A stretch of DNA of 42,628 nt from an uncultured Cocleimonas sp. (GCF_947495625.1 NZ_CANLZW010000041.1:1-42628); one strand, 5' to 3'; counted from the stretch's first letter, positions 7,117 through 15,975 are shown. The notes: a model not told the origin generated them from the letters alone. Translations and numbers: made by a program.

Positions 7117-9567
7117 CTAACACTTAATCTTTTCCATTTTAGGATCATAGAATGAAGAAAGTGAAGGTTTTACTTTGTAACGGACGCATTCCACTTCAAT
7201 CTCAAATTCGCTGGCTTCTAACCATGCTTTATCGATACCACCTTCGTATTCTACATAGCCCATAGCGATTGTCGCCCCCATTGTATGACCAAACATACCC
7301 GATGTCACACGGCCGGCAATTTTGCCATTCGCATAGATGGGTTCTTCGTGATAACACAGTGGTTGATCGTCTTCAAACAAGAAGGCGACAAATCTCTTGG
7401 TTAATAAGCCTTTTGCTTTTTGTGCGAGTAGGGCTTCTTTACCAATGAATCCACCTTCTTTATTGAAGTCAGAAGCAAAGCCTAAGCCGCCTTCTAATGC
7501 AGTATCTTCATCGGTTATGTCATGTCCCCAGTGACGGTAACATTTTTCCATGCGCAATGAATTCATGGTGTGATAACCGTACGGCTTGATGTCGAACTCT
7601 TCGCCGGCTTGCATAACCGCATCGAACACACTCGGTGCAAATTCAGTCGGGACATAAAGCTCCCAGCCTAATTCGCCCACATAAGTAATTCGTGAGGCAC
7701 GAACTAATGCATACTGCACATCAATCTCGCGTGAATTCGCAAACGGGAATGCTTCGTGAGACATATCTGCTTCGGTCAATTTGCTTAAGGTCTCACGAGA
7801 CTTTGGTCCCATTACTGTGATTACTGCATAAGCCGAAGTTACGTCATTTATTACAACAGATTCATCTTCTTGTTTATTGCGGTGTAACCAGGCAACGTCA
7901 CGTGTTTGGCAAGATACACCCGATACAATCAGATAAGCATCTTCACGGATACGCGTAAGTGTTACGTCAGCTTCGATACCACCACGCTCGTTTAACCATT
8001 GGGTGTAAACCATTTTATCAACGGCTACATCGATGTTGTTCGAACAGATGCGGTTCATGAACTTGACTACATCAGGTCCTTCAACCTGATATTTAGAGAA
8101 TGAACTCTGATCGAGAACACCTACGCCATTTCGGACGTTTTCGTGTTCACGTTTATTGTTGTCGAACCAATTCTGTCTACCAAACGAGTATTCGTATTCA
8201 GGTTTCTGACCTTCATCAGCAAACCAGTTAGGGCGTTCCCAACCATTTTCACAGCCAAATACAGCACCTAGTTTTTCTAATTGAGAATGAAGTACTGAGC
8301 GTCTTACACCGCGTGCTGTTCTGAATTGCTTAAAGGGGTAATGCGTTTCGTACAATAGACCTAAAGTTTCAGTGGTGCGTTCAAACAAATAACGCTGGGT
8401 TCCCTGGAATGGATTATTACGACGAATATCAACGGGCCATAAATCTTGTGGTGGATGATCCTTCTGTATCCATTCCGCCAATACTTTACCTGCACCACCA
8501 GCAGATTGAATACCAACCGAGTTAAAGCCTGCAGCGACAAAGTAGTTACGACACTCAGGTGATTCGCCTAATTGGAAGCGGTCATCCGGGGTGAATGATT
8601 CCGGACCATTAAAGAATAGCTGTAGTCCCATTTCTTGTAATTCAGGAATACGATGCATGGCTGCTTCTAGGTAAGGTTCCAGATGATCAAAGTCATCTGG
8701 GATTTGGTCAAAACTAAAGTCTTCCGCAATACCTTTCATACCCCAAGGCTTTGCATCTGGCTCGAACATACCAACCAGTAATTGACCGCCTTCTGGTTTG
8801 AAGTAACAGTAGCCATCCATATCGCGCATCGTCGGTAAATGGTCTTGTAGGTTAGGCATTTTTTCGGTGACAACGTAAAAGTGTTCTGCTGCATGTAAGG
8901 GGACGTTAACCCCCGCTTTCTTACCAAATTCATGCGCCCACATTCCGGCACAGTTGACTACGATTTCAGCTTCAATATCGCCTTGCTCTGTAACCACACC
9001 TGCCGCTTTGCCATCTTTGATAATCATGTCGATCACTTTAGTGTTCTCAAAAATTTGAGCACCACCATTTTTCGCACCACGTGCTAAAGCGTTGGTAAGA
9101 TCAACCGGACTTGCAATGCCATCGTTTGGTAGGTGGATGGCACCAACAACATCATCTATATTCAGTAATGGCCACATTTCTTTAGCCTGATCTGGATCGA
9201 TCACATCACAAGGGAAACCTGCAACTTTCGCCATAGATGCGCCACGTTTAAGTTCTGCAAGGCGTTCTTTATTTGTCGCAATTGTCAATGAGCCATTACG
9301 TACATAGCCTGTTGCCTGTCCTGTTTCTTCTTCAAGCTTGCCGTAAAGATCCGCACTGTATTTTGCCAACATCGACATGCTGTAATTAGCGCGTAGCGTA
9401 GGCACCAGACCTGCTGCGTGCCATGTTGTACCACAGGTTAGTGTTTTTCGTTCGAGTAACACCACATCGGTGATACCTAATTTTGTTAGGTGATAGGCAA
9501 GACTACAACCGATAACGCCGCCGCCAACGATTACGACTTGTGCTGATGAAGGTAATGCTTTACTCAT
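7117..9567 (-). CDS. FAD-dependent dehydrogenase with GcvT domain (dimethylglycine/sarcosine dehydrogenase family)
   Basis: This 816-aa enzyme probably removes an N-methyl group from dimethylglycine, sarcosine or a related amine and passes it to tetrahydrofolate. The N-terminus has a Rossmann GxGxxG (residues 15-20, VIVGGGVIGCS), then the family's TTWHAAGL segment, in which H50 is the likely histidine for covalent FAD attachment. A central FAO_M-like linker follows. From about residue 430 to the end it is a GcvT/aminomethyltransferase-like folate domain, including RMEKCYRHWGHDI and a C-terminal barrel. Length and domain order match dimethylglycine and sarcosine dehydrogenases. The gene lies 86 bp after purU on the same strand, which fits disposal of the one-carbon unit as formate. 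The exact substrate cannot be read from the sequence. Confidence 0.8.
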   Translation of the reverse strand: MSKALPSSAQVVIVGGGVIGCSLAYHLTKLGITDVVLLERKTLTCGTTWHAAGLVPTLRANYSMSMLAKYSADLYGKLEEETGQATGYVRNGSLTIATNKERLAELKRGASMAKVAGFPCDVIDPDQAKEMWPLLNIDDVVGAIHLPNDGIASPVDLTNALARGAKNGGAQIFENTKVIDMIIKDGKAAGVVTEQGDIEAEIVVNCAGMWAHEFGKKAGVNVPLHAAEHFYVVTEKMPNLQDHLPTMRDMDGYCYFKPEGGQLLVGMFEPDAKPWGMKGIAEDFSFDQIPDDFDHLEPYLEAAMHRIPELQEMGLQLFFNGPESFTPDDRFQLGESPECRNYFVAAGFNSVGIQSAGGAGKVLAEWIQKDHPPQDLWPVDIRRNNPFQGTQRYLFERTTETLGLLYETHYPFKQFRTARGVRRSVLHSQLEKLGAVFGCENGWERPNWFADEGQKPEYEYSFGRQNWFDNNKREHENVRNGVGVLDQSSFSKYQVEGPDVVKFMNRICSNNIDVAVDKMVYTQWLNERGGIEADVTLTRIREDAYLIVSGVSCQTRDVAWLHRNKQEDESVVINDVTSAYAVITVMGPKSRETLSKLTEADMSHEAFPFANSREIDVQYALVRASRITYVGELGWELYVPTEFAPSVFDAVMQAGEEFDIKPYGYHTMNSLRMEKCYRHWGHDITDEDTALEGGLGFASDFNKEGGFIGKEALLAQKAKGLLTKRFVAFLFEDDQPLCYHEEPIYANGKIAGRVTSGMFGHTMGATIAMGYVEYEGGIDKAWLEASEFEIEVECVRYKVKPSLSSFYDPKMEKIKC

Positions 9568-9653
9568 GGTGTTATTCTCTAAATGGATCTAAATGTTAAA
9601 AGTTAAGTGGTGTTAACTGTTAATTAATTAAGGCTGTGTGTCTAAATCGTTTG

Positions 9654-10502
9654 TTAAAAAACGATGGTTTTATTTCCGTGTACTAAAACGCGATCTTCTA
9701 AGTGCGCTCTAAGTCCACGAGCTAAAACCAGTTTTTCCGTGTCTTTACCTAAACGAACCAGATCTTCAACTTTATCGCCGTGATTAACGCGTGATACATC
9801 CTGTTCAATAATGGGACCTTGATCCAGATTTTCAGTGACGTAATGACAGGTTGCACCAATCAATTTAACCCCACGAATTGACGCTTGATGATAAGGCTTG
9901 GCACCGATAAAAGAGGGCAAGAAACTGTGATGAATATTGATTACTTTATGTTTATATTTAGCACAAAGCGTAGGAGGTAAGATTTGCATATAACGCGCAA
10001 GAACCACTGTGTCTCCCTGATACTCTTCAATTAGTCTTTCTACTTCATCAAATCCAGGTTGCTTGTTATCTTTCTCGATCACAACTTTGTGATAAGGAAT
10101 ACCGTAATGTTCTACGATTCCACGCATATCATCATGATTTGAAATCACACAAGGAATTTCACAATTGAGCTCGCCACTGTGCCAACGGTCTAATAGATCA
10201 GTTAAACAATGAGTACCTTTACTTGCCATCATGATGACTTTTTTAGGAACAGAACTATCTTCTAGTTTCCAATTCAAGTTAAGCGATTCAGCTAAGGGCG
10301 TGAGTAATTCTCTAAACTCTTCCAAACTCACGTCCAGTGAATCAGCAAGAATTTCGATGCGTGAGAAAAACCATTTAGTTTCATCATCACCATGTTGTGA
10401 AGCATCTGAAATCCAGCCTTTATGTTTTGTGATAAGAGTACTGACTTGATTGACGATGCCAATTGCGTCTGGGCAATCGAAGGTTAAACGATAAGTATGC
10501 AT
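9654..10502 (-). CDS. purU: Formyltetrahydrofolate deformylase
   Basis: PurU hydrolyses 10-formyl-THF to THF and formate, recycling folate and balancing one-carbon pools. The 282-aa length is typical. An N-terminal ACT domain (residues 1-80, LTFDCPDAIGIVNQVS) precedes a formyltransferase-fold domain (from about 85). That domain has the catalytic asparagine and histidine region NIHHSFLPSF (N189, H191) and the aspartate in GPIIEQDV (D235). It is the first gene of a probable purU-dehydrogenase operon. The pairing is common where methyl groups from betaine-derived amines enter folate. Its promoter must lie in the 247-bp divergent region shared with the hyuA-like gene. Confidence 0.93.
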   Translation of the reverse strand: MHTYRLTFDCPDAIGIVNQVSTLITKHKGWISDASQHGDDETKWFFSRIEILADSLDVSLEEFRELLTPLAESLNLNWKLEDSSVPKKVIMMASKGTHCLTDLLDRWHSGELNCEIPCVISNHDDMRGIVEHYGIPYHKVVIEKDNKQPGFDEVERLIEEYQGDTVVLARYMQILPPTLCAKYKHKVINIHHSFLPSFIGAKPYHQASIRGVKLIGATCHYVTENLDQGPIIEQDVSRVNHGDKVEDLVRLGKDTEKLVLARGLRAHLEDRVLVHGNKTIVF

Positions 10503-10590
10503 AGCTATGACCCTTTGTAATATCGATGAAATCGTTTTTAATACTGTGTATTTAAAGTGATTGTAGAAGAATAAATGAAAAAATACACAA

Positions 10591-10624
10591 AAATTTCATT
10601 TAAATGATAAAAAATGAAATTTCA
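10591..10624. promoter_or_regulatory. Nested palindromes in the purU / hyuA-like divergent promoter
   Basis: AAATTTCATT (10591-10600) and AATGAAATTT (10613-10622) form a perfect 10-bp inverted repeat with a 12-nt spacer. Within it TCATTTAAATGA (10596-10607) and TGAAATTTCA (10615-10624) are each perfect palindromes. The position between divergent genes suits an operator. The binding protein is unknown; the XRE-cupin regulator at 6379-7008 is one candidate. Confidence 0.5.
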
Positions 10625-10749
10625 ACATTAGAGGCGTTGTTTTAATCACTACAGAAATAGAAATACTTGTCGTGTTAGATGTCGGGATAAGATTAAATAC
10701 AGGTTAGTTTAGAACAGTTTTCTTTATTAAATTAGGTCAGAATAACTAG

Positions 10750-12768
10750 ATGAAAGAACACTTTACGATAGGTATTGATACTGGCGGAACCTACACCGAT
10801 GCGGTTGTGGTTGATACCGCAAAACGCGAAATCCTCGCCAGTGCAAAATCACTCACCACACATGGTAATTTGTCTCTAGGCGTTATCAATGCCTTGAAAC
10901 AAGCGCTCGAAACGGCAGATACAGTTGCTAAAGATAAAAGTGGCAAGTCATTTGATGTTTCTGAGATCGCGTTGGTTTCACTTTCCACAACCTTGGCGAC
11001 GAATGCTCTGGTTGAGGGGCAGGGATCATCTCTTGTGGTTTTCTTGCTGGGCTTTAACGATGCAATGGCTGAACGCACTGAAATTACAAAGGCGATACCA
11101 GATGCAACAATCGTCCGGATCAATGGTGGGCATGTTTATACCGGTAAAGAACAGCAACCCTTAGATCTCGATACAATTCGAGATGCACTTAACAGTGAGA
11201 TAGGCAAAGCTGAGGCATTTGCTGTAGCAGGTCATTATTCAGTGCGTAATCAATCTCATGAAAGAGAAGCGGCTGAGTTAATCAAAGAAATCACTGGTGC
11301 GCCAGTGACAGCTTCTTGTGATCTTTCCGATTCATTGAATGGGCCAAAGCGTGCGCTAACGGCAGGATTTAATGCACAAATTGTCTCTTTAATCGTGCAA
11401 CTAGAAAGCGCGGTGCGTGAAGCCATGCAAACCCTGGGTATCAATGCTCCGATCATGATTGTGAAAGGTGATGGATCAATCGCCCGTGCTGATTCTGTGA
11501 TGTACACGCCGATAGAAACCATTTTGTCAGGTCCCGCCGCGAGTGTTATCGGGGCGCGTTATTTAACCGGTCAAAAGGACTTTCTGATTTCAGATATCGG
11601 CGGTACGACAACGGACGTGGCAACCGTTGTTGATGGCTGGCCAGCCTTGAATGAAGCGGGTGCCGATGTCGGTGGTTATCGTACTCTGGTTAAAGCCATC
11701 GATATGAAAACGCTGGGTCTGGGTGGCGACAGCGAAGTTGAAATTGACGGTTTACAAAATATAACGTTATTAGCTAATCGTGCATTGCCGTTATCAATGT
11801 TGGCGATGCGTTTCCCACATATTGAAGAAGAATTAGCCTGCGCACTCACAGCGGATAGCGGTATGCATTCGGCATTGCAGTATTTATTGTTGCAATCATC
11901 CGCTGACTCTTCTGACTTTAGCGAGCGTGAACAAGAGTTACTAGGCTTATTAAGTACCGAGAAACCAATCCCTTTTCGTGAAGTCATCGTCTCTGCCAAA
12001 GATCGCAGTACCCTAAAAAGGCTTATAAGTAGGGGGGTGATCAGAATGTCTGGCTTTACTCCAAGTGATGCGGCCCACGTATTGGGAATGCAATCACAAT
12101 GGAATACCAAGGCAGCTTTTTATGCCTGTGAATTGTTGGGTCGTGCTACGGGTTATGTGAGTAACAATAATACCGCTGAAAAGATTCAAGCCTTCGCTCA
12201 AAAAGTACATGGAGCGGTGGTTGAAAAAAGTACGCGTTTAATGATCGATCAACTCGCTGAGAAGTCATTTAATGATAATGACGTTTTGGTCAATGCGGTA
12301 GCCTCTGGGCATCCTCTTATCAAAGATTTACAGATAAAATTTGAATCACGATTACCTTTGGTGGCTGTTGGTGGTCCTGCTGGAATATTTTATCCCGATG
12401 TTGGCGATCGCCTGGGGAAAGAAGTATTAGTACCCGAATATAGTTCAGTGGCAAATGCCATTGGAGCGGCTGTCGGTCATGTGAAATCTAGCTGTATTAT
12501 AGAAGTCACTTTGCATGAAAAACATGGTTATCAGGTTCATGCACGAGATGAAGTGATTCACGCTGAATCAGCCACTAAGGCATTGGAGATCGCGACTAAA
12601 ATGTCTATTGCAGCAGTAAAACAGGATTTAATCACCAAGGGTGGGGAAGTTCAAAACGAATCTGATATCACAGTAAATATTGAGCGAGTAGAAATCCCCG
12701 ATATGGAGGACGATGCGGGTTTAATTAGTGCTAAAATTATCGCTGAATGTGAAAGTCATGCGAGCTAG
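10750..12768 (+). CDS. Hydantoinase/oxoprolinase (HyuA-like) family protein
   Basis: This 672-aa protein has the sugar-kinase-like ATPase fold of the HyuA/OxoA family. An N-terminal phosphate-binding loop (IGIDTGGTYTDAVVVD) and a second loop near residue 280 (SDIGGTTTDVATV) frame the hydantoinase_A core, with FTPSDAAHVLG in the region usual for the family. These enzymes use ATP to open or carboxylate cyclic or ketone substrates, normally with a HyuB-type partner. No hyuB is present here. The next gene, 2 bp downstream, is an exported amidohydrolase. The substrate is unknown. Oddly, codons 422-431 contain an exact copy of the window-wide C-run motif on the opposite strand without breaking the reading frame. 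The family call is firm; the reaction is open. Confidence 0.8.
   Translation: MKEHFTIGIDTGGTYTDAVVVDTAKREILASAKSLTTHGNLSLGVINALKQALETADTVAKDKSGKSFDVSEIALVSLSTTLATNALVEGQGSSLVVFLLGFNDAMAERTEITKAIPDATIVRINGGHVYTGKEQQPLDLDTIRDALNSEIGKAEAFAVAGHYSVRNQSHEREAAELIKEITGAPVTASCDLSDSLNGPKRALTAGFNAQIVSLIVQLESAVREAMQTLGINAPIMIVKGDGSIARADSVMYTPIETILSGPAASVIGARYLTGQKDFLISDIGGTTTDVATVVDGWPALNEAGADVGGYRTLVKAIDMKTLGLGGDSEVEIDGLQNITLLANRALPLSMLAMRFPHIEEELACALTADSGMHSALQYLLLQSSADSSDFSEREQELLGLLSTEKPIPFREVIVSAKDRSTLKRLISRGVIRMSGFTPSDAAHVLGMQSQWNTKAAFYACELLGRATGYVSNNNTAEKIQAFAQKVHGAVVEKSTRLMIDQLAEKSFNDNDVLVNAVASGHPLIKDLQIKFESRLPLVAVGGPAGIFYPDVGDRLGKEVLVPEYSSVANAIGAAVGHVKSSCIIEVTLHEKHGYQVHARDEVIHAESATKALEIATKMSIAAVKQDLITKGGEVQNESDITVNIERVEIPDMEDDAGLISAKIIAECESHAS
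12012..12043 (-). repeat. C-run element, copy 4, inside a coding region
   Basis: On the minus strand the sequence is CACCCCCCTACTTATAAGC followed by CTTTTT. Its first 19 bases and the T-run that follows match the element downstream of the tRNA-Glu genes (27469-27498). Here it lies antisense within the HyuA-like gene and codes in frame for KRLISRGVIR just before the family segment MSGFTPSDA. It is not at any gene end, so it is listed as a repeat rather than a terminator. Confidence 0.7.
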
Positions 12769-12770
12769 AA

Positions 12771-13703
12771 ATGAAATTAAGTAAGTTAGTTTGTTATTTT
12801 TTTATTAGTAATTTGATATTAATAGGTAGTGTAAATGCTACGGCTAAAGAGACAGTTGCAAGCACAGACAAAGACACTGTTTTTGATATGCATATGCATT
12901 ACAAGTGGAGTCAAAAAGAAGTTACATCTCCAGAACAGGCGATTCAGTATTTGGCCGATCAAAATATTTCACATGCAGTGGTGATTGGTAAGCCTGCTAA
13001 AAATGCATTATTGCTACAAAAACTGGCACCCGAAAAAGTCATTGCTATCTACAGTCCTTACCGGGATTCGCAAGATTGGTATCGTTGGCAACGTAATGAA
13101 AAAGTGCTGGTTGATGCTCGAAAAGCGCTAGCTTCAGGTGAATATAAAGGTGTCGGCGAGTTACATATTCTGGGCGGTGGCTTTGCTCGTAAACTCGATT
13201 CATCAAATGTGTTATCGGGTTTGCTCAAATTGGTGCAGGAATACGATGTACCTATTATGATCCATACAGAATTCTCAAAATCTAATTATATGTTGGCAAT
13301 TTGCGAGAAAAATCCAAACAGTAAAATCATCTGGGCGCATGCAGGTGCCATACTGAAACCTGATCAAGTGGATGAGGTCATGGGTAAGTGTCCGAATGTC
13401 TGGGGTGGCATGGCAGCACGTGATCCGTGGCGATATGTGGGTAATCAGCATACCGATGAAGCTGGAAAACTGTTGCCAGAATGGAAAGCGCTAATGATTA
13501 AATATGCAGATCGCTTTCTGGTGGGTTCAGATACGGTTTGGCCGGTAGACCAACTAGATGGCTGGAGCGAGCCCGATACCGGCTGGGAGCAGTTAGGACG
13601 ATTCTGGGGATTTCACCGAAGCTGGTTGGCGCAATTACCAGACGATGTCGCAATAAAGATTAAACGTGATAATGCAATGAAGCTGTTTAAAGTCAAACAA
13701 TAG
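12771..13703 (+). CDS. Exported amidohydrolase-family metal hydrolase
   Basis: This 310-aa protein starts with a signal peptide (residues 1-23, ending VNA). The rest is a TIM-barrel amidohydrolase. Metal-ligand candidates are DMHMHYK (H41, H43) on strand 1, the histidine of MIHTEF, the histidine of IIWAHAG, and the aspartate of VGSDTVWP near the end. This set fits the amidohydrolase_2 branch. The start codon is 2 bp after the stop of the HyuA-like gene, so the two are co-transcribed. An exported hydrolase paired with a cytoplasmic ATP-dependent ring-opening enzyme suggests two steps on related substrates, but none can be named. A C-run element follows the stop in reverse orientation. Confidence 0.7.
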   Translation: MKLSKLVCYFFISNLILIGSVNATAKETVASTDKDTVFDMHMHYKWSQKEVTSPEQAIQYLADQNISHAVVIGKPAKNALLLQKLAPEKVIAIYSPYRDSQDWYRWQRNEKVLVDARKALASGEYKGVGELHILGGGFARKLDSSNVLSGLLKLVQEYDVPIMIHTEFSKSNYMLAICEKNPNSKIIWAHAGAILKPDQVDEVMGKCPNVWGGMAARDPWRYVGNQHTDEAGKLLPEWKALMIKYADRFLVGSDTVWPVDQLDGWSEPDTGWEQLGRFWGFHRSWLAQLPDDVAIKIKRDNAMKLFKVKQ

Positions 13704-13710
13704 GACTTAT

Positions 13711-13740
13711 AAAAAAGCCCTAGAAGTAGGGGGGTGACTT
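13711..13740 (-). terminator. C-run element, copy 5, with perfect CCCTA hairpin, antisense
   Basis: On the minus strand AAGTCACCCCCCTACTTCTA is followed by GGGC and T6. CCCTA and TAGGG form a perfect 5-bp stem with a 4-nt loop, then six T: a compact intrinsic terminator. It reads opposite to both flanking plus-strand genes, so here it could only stop antisense transcripts coming from the right. Confidence 0.6.
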
Positions 13741-13826
13741 AAAACTTATCTCACTTACAAATCATTCATCTAACAAAACCAATATATTTATCTACAATCA
13801 CAAGAATTTAATTAAGAGCTAACTAC

Positions 13827-14165
13827 ATGAAAGAATTCACCTATTTATTTCTGGCTTTGGCAGTAATCGCTGAAGTCATTGCAACATCCAGCTTAAAAGC
13901 CACAGAAGAATTCACAAAAGTCGTGCCTACAGTCATTATGATCGTGGCTTATCTGGTGTCTTTTTACTTTATGACGCTGGTTTTGAAATTTATTCCACTA
14001 GGTATTACCTATGCGATCTGGTCAGGCGTGGGTATTGTATTAGTGACTATTGTTGGGGCCTGGAAGTATAAAGAAATACCAGATTTGGCCAGTATACTGG
14101 GGATGGGTTTAATTATATTGGGTGTGATTGTGATTCATCTCTTTTCTAAAAGTATCAATCATTAG
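13827..14165 (+). CDS. Small multidrug resistance (SMR) family efflux protein
   Basis: This 112-aa protein has four membrane helices and the typical EmrE/Qac features: the membrane-embedded glutamate E16 in VIAEVIATSSLK, which binds protons and cationic drugs in turn, and the YAIWSGVGIVLV segment of helix 3. Length matches the family (about 105-115). Such proteins work as antiparallel dimers in the inner membrane to expel quaternary cations, guanidinium or compatible-solute-like molecules. It lies alone on the plus strand, convergent with the GGDEF gene that follows. Substrate specificity cannot be told from the sequence. Confidence 0.9.
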   Translation: MKEFTYLFLALAVIAEVIATSSLKATEEFTKVVPTVIMIVAYLVSFYFMTLVLKFIPLGITYAIWSGVGIVLVTIVGAWKYKEIPDLASILGMGLIILGVIVIHLFSKSINH

Positions 14166-14180
14166 AGTAAGCTTTAAGAA

Positions 14181-14207
14181 AATATGCCCTAAAAGTGGGG
14201 GGTGATG
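14181..14207 (-). terminator. C-run 3'-end element, copy 6 (variant)
   Basis: On the minus strand CACCCCCCACTTTTAGGG is followed by CATATTTTCTT, 25 bp after the stop of the third GGDEF gene. CCC pairs with GGG around ACTTTTA. The core has lost the T of CCCTACTT but keeps position, orientation and the T-rich tail. Confidence 0.6.
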
Positions 14208-14231
14208 GTTAGTAGAGTTGTGATAACGAGA

Positions 14232-15401
14232 TTAAGCGGCATTAGCCTTTTCTGCCTTTTCGTTTTTTTGATTACTTTTAATGCTTAATTTATCTGCATA
14301 CATATTTTCATCGGCAAGTTTGATAAGGGCTTCAATATTCCGACCATCTGCAGGGTAGCTGGCAGTTCCAATACTGGTGCCTACTTTAAGCAAGTGTTCG
14401 TTAAAAGCTACTGGTTGTATAACGGTTGAGCGAATTTTTTCGCGGATTTTTTCGGGTATATCCGCTTCGCTTTTCTTTATCAATAAGCCGATTAAAAATT
14501 CATCACCGCCGATACGCGCCAATTGATCTTCTGTGCGAATACAGGTCTTTAATCTATTCGATATTTCGGTAAGGATTTCATCGCCTGCATCGTGACCATA
14601 ATTATCATTTACGGCTTTAAAACCATTCAGATCAAGGAACATAATGACTAAATCCAGATTCTTTTCTTTGGCTCGATGCATGGCATGATCAAGCGTTCTG
14701 GTAATGTACCGACGATTTGGTAAATCGGTGAGTGCGTCCTTATTGGCGAGTTCTTTTTGGTGTTTTGCTTCGCGTGCTTTTTCTTCAAGGTTTATTTGTA
14801 ACTGTTCCTGAAGCAGGAAGTTTTTAAAGATGTATTTATCACGTAATACTTGAGCCATTGCGACAATGCTTGCCGATGCGATTAAGAAAAACACGCTGAC
14901 AACCAGAATCAATAATTCTTCATTTAATGCATTATGCATCACAATTTTAATGGCGGTAAATGTCGTAATCAGGATTCCCGTGACCAGAATTGATAGCCTG
15001 CGTGGCATATAACTCCAGCTAAATGTTGTGATGATCAACAGCATCAGCGCTAAGTAATAAACGTTGTGTGAATATCTTCCGGGTGTTGATAACGCAATCA
15101 TCATGCAAATAGCTAAGCCTACAGCGAGAAAAGTAGCCATGCCGATTAAGCTATAGTGCTTGAAGAAACAGTTTCGATACGTCAGCGTGTAGAAAGTGCC
15201 TAAAACAAATAATGTAACGAGAGTTGTCGGTAGAATATTAGAAAACTCATTGGCGGGTAAAGCCAGGTAATTAATAGCAGTCAGGCAAATAAATAAAGCT
15301 GCGCCAAGAAATGAAATAATTCGTGCTGAATGTTTCTTTTCACGTTTCAAGCTTTGCTGAAAGGACAGTTCCTGTTCTGCAGTTAATTGAATGTTGTCCA
15401 T
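14232..15401 (-). CDS. Membrane diguanylate cyclase (GGDEF), paralogue 3
   Basis: This 389-aa protein is related along its whole length to the two cyclases at 2.4-4.9 kb. It has about six membrane segments in residues 28-190 with the shared motif GRYSHNVYYLALM and FSWSYMP, a coiled linker, and a GGDEF domain. The active-site GGDEF is at 298-302 and the inhibitory RxxD (RTED) at 289-292, so it should be active. The tail is rich in Lys, Glu and Ala. It starts with ATG at 15401 and is probably monocistronic, ending at a C-run element. Three paralogues within 13 kb point to expansion of a lineage-specific sensor family. Confidence 0.9.
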   Translation of the reverse strand: MDNIQLTAEQELSFQQSLKREKKHSARIISFLGAALFICLTAINYLALPANEFSNILPTTLVTLFVLGTFYTLTYRNCFFKHYSLIGMATFLAVGLAICMMIALSTPGRYSHNVYYLALMLLIITTFSWSYMPRRLSILVTGILITTFTAIKIVMHNALNEELLILVVSVFFLIASASIVAMAQVLRDKYIFKNFLLQEQLQINLEEKAREAKHQKELANKDALTDLPNRRYITRTLDHAMHRAKEKNLDLVIMFLDLNGFKAVNDNYGHDAGDEILTEISNRLKTCIRTEDQLARIGGDEFLIGLLIKKSEADIPEKIREKIRSTVIQPVAFNEHLLKVGTSIGTASYPADGRNIEALIKLADENMYADKLSIKSNQKNEKAEKANAA

Positions 15402-15564
15402 ATTTTGTTTTTTATTATTTGTGGTTTAACGCTGTAAGTGGCGTTACGCAATTAGTAGCATTACACTATCTTTTATTAAAAAGAGCTAGTTCAACTTGTG
15501 TGCAATCATTTTATCATTTTTATTAGCTTATTATTAAAATGTAGGACAAGTGGTCATTAGGAAA

Positions 15565-15948
15565 TTAAAAATCTACTATCTCCCAGCCTTCAGGTGCTAT
15601 TACTCCATCAGATAATAGAATTTTTTTACCTTTTTGATTGAGGTAACGTTTAAGGTTATCTTCTTTCATAATGCCAAAAGCAGTCCGGAAAATTTCTTCT
15701 TTACGTCGAAGTTCGCTCAGTTTACCTAACATGGCTTTATCAGTGCCGATCATGATGTTTTTGTAGCGCGCACTGCTTTCGTAGTCTTCAATCCATTGTT
15801 TTATTTCTGGAAACTTTTGTTTCATCGAATATGAAGTATCCACCACGATGAGTATTTGCTCTTTATTACTATTGAAATACGTGTGCGCGCCTGCCCAGGC
15901 TGTGACATGGAAAATAATAAAGAGCGAGAATACTTTGAGATATTTCAT
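15565..15948 (-). CDS. Small secreted VWA-like protein
   Basis: This 127-aa protein has a signal peptide (about residues 1-20, ending TAWAG) and the start of a von Willebrand A fold: a hydrophobic strand, ILIVVDTSYSM, carrying the metal-site motif DxSxS (D37, S39, S41). A later KKILLSDG strand resembles the VWA fourth strand. It is much shorter than a full VWA domain (about 180 residues), so it is either a minimal or a truncated version. It is the last of three minus-strand genes, 27 bp after the larger VWA lipoprotein, and is probably co-transcribed. Function unknown. Confidence 0.6.
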   Translation of the reverse strand: MKYLKVFSLFIIFHVTAWAGAHTYFNSNKEQILIVVDTSYSMKQKFPEIKQWIEDYESSARYKNIMIGTDKAMLGKLSELRRKEEIFRTAFGIMKEDNLKRYLNQKGKKILLSDGVIAPEGWEIVDF

Positions 15949-15975
15949 CGATTTTAGCTTAGTTAAAAGAGTTGA

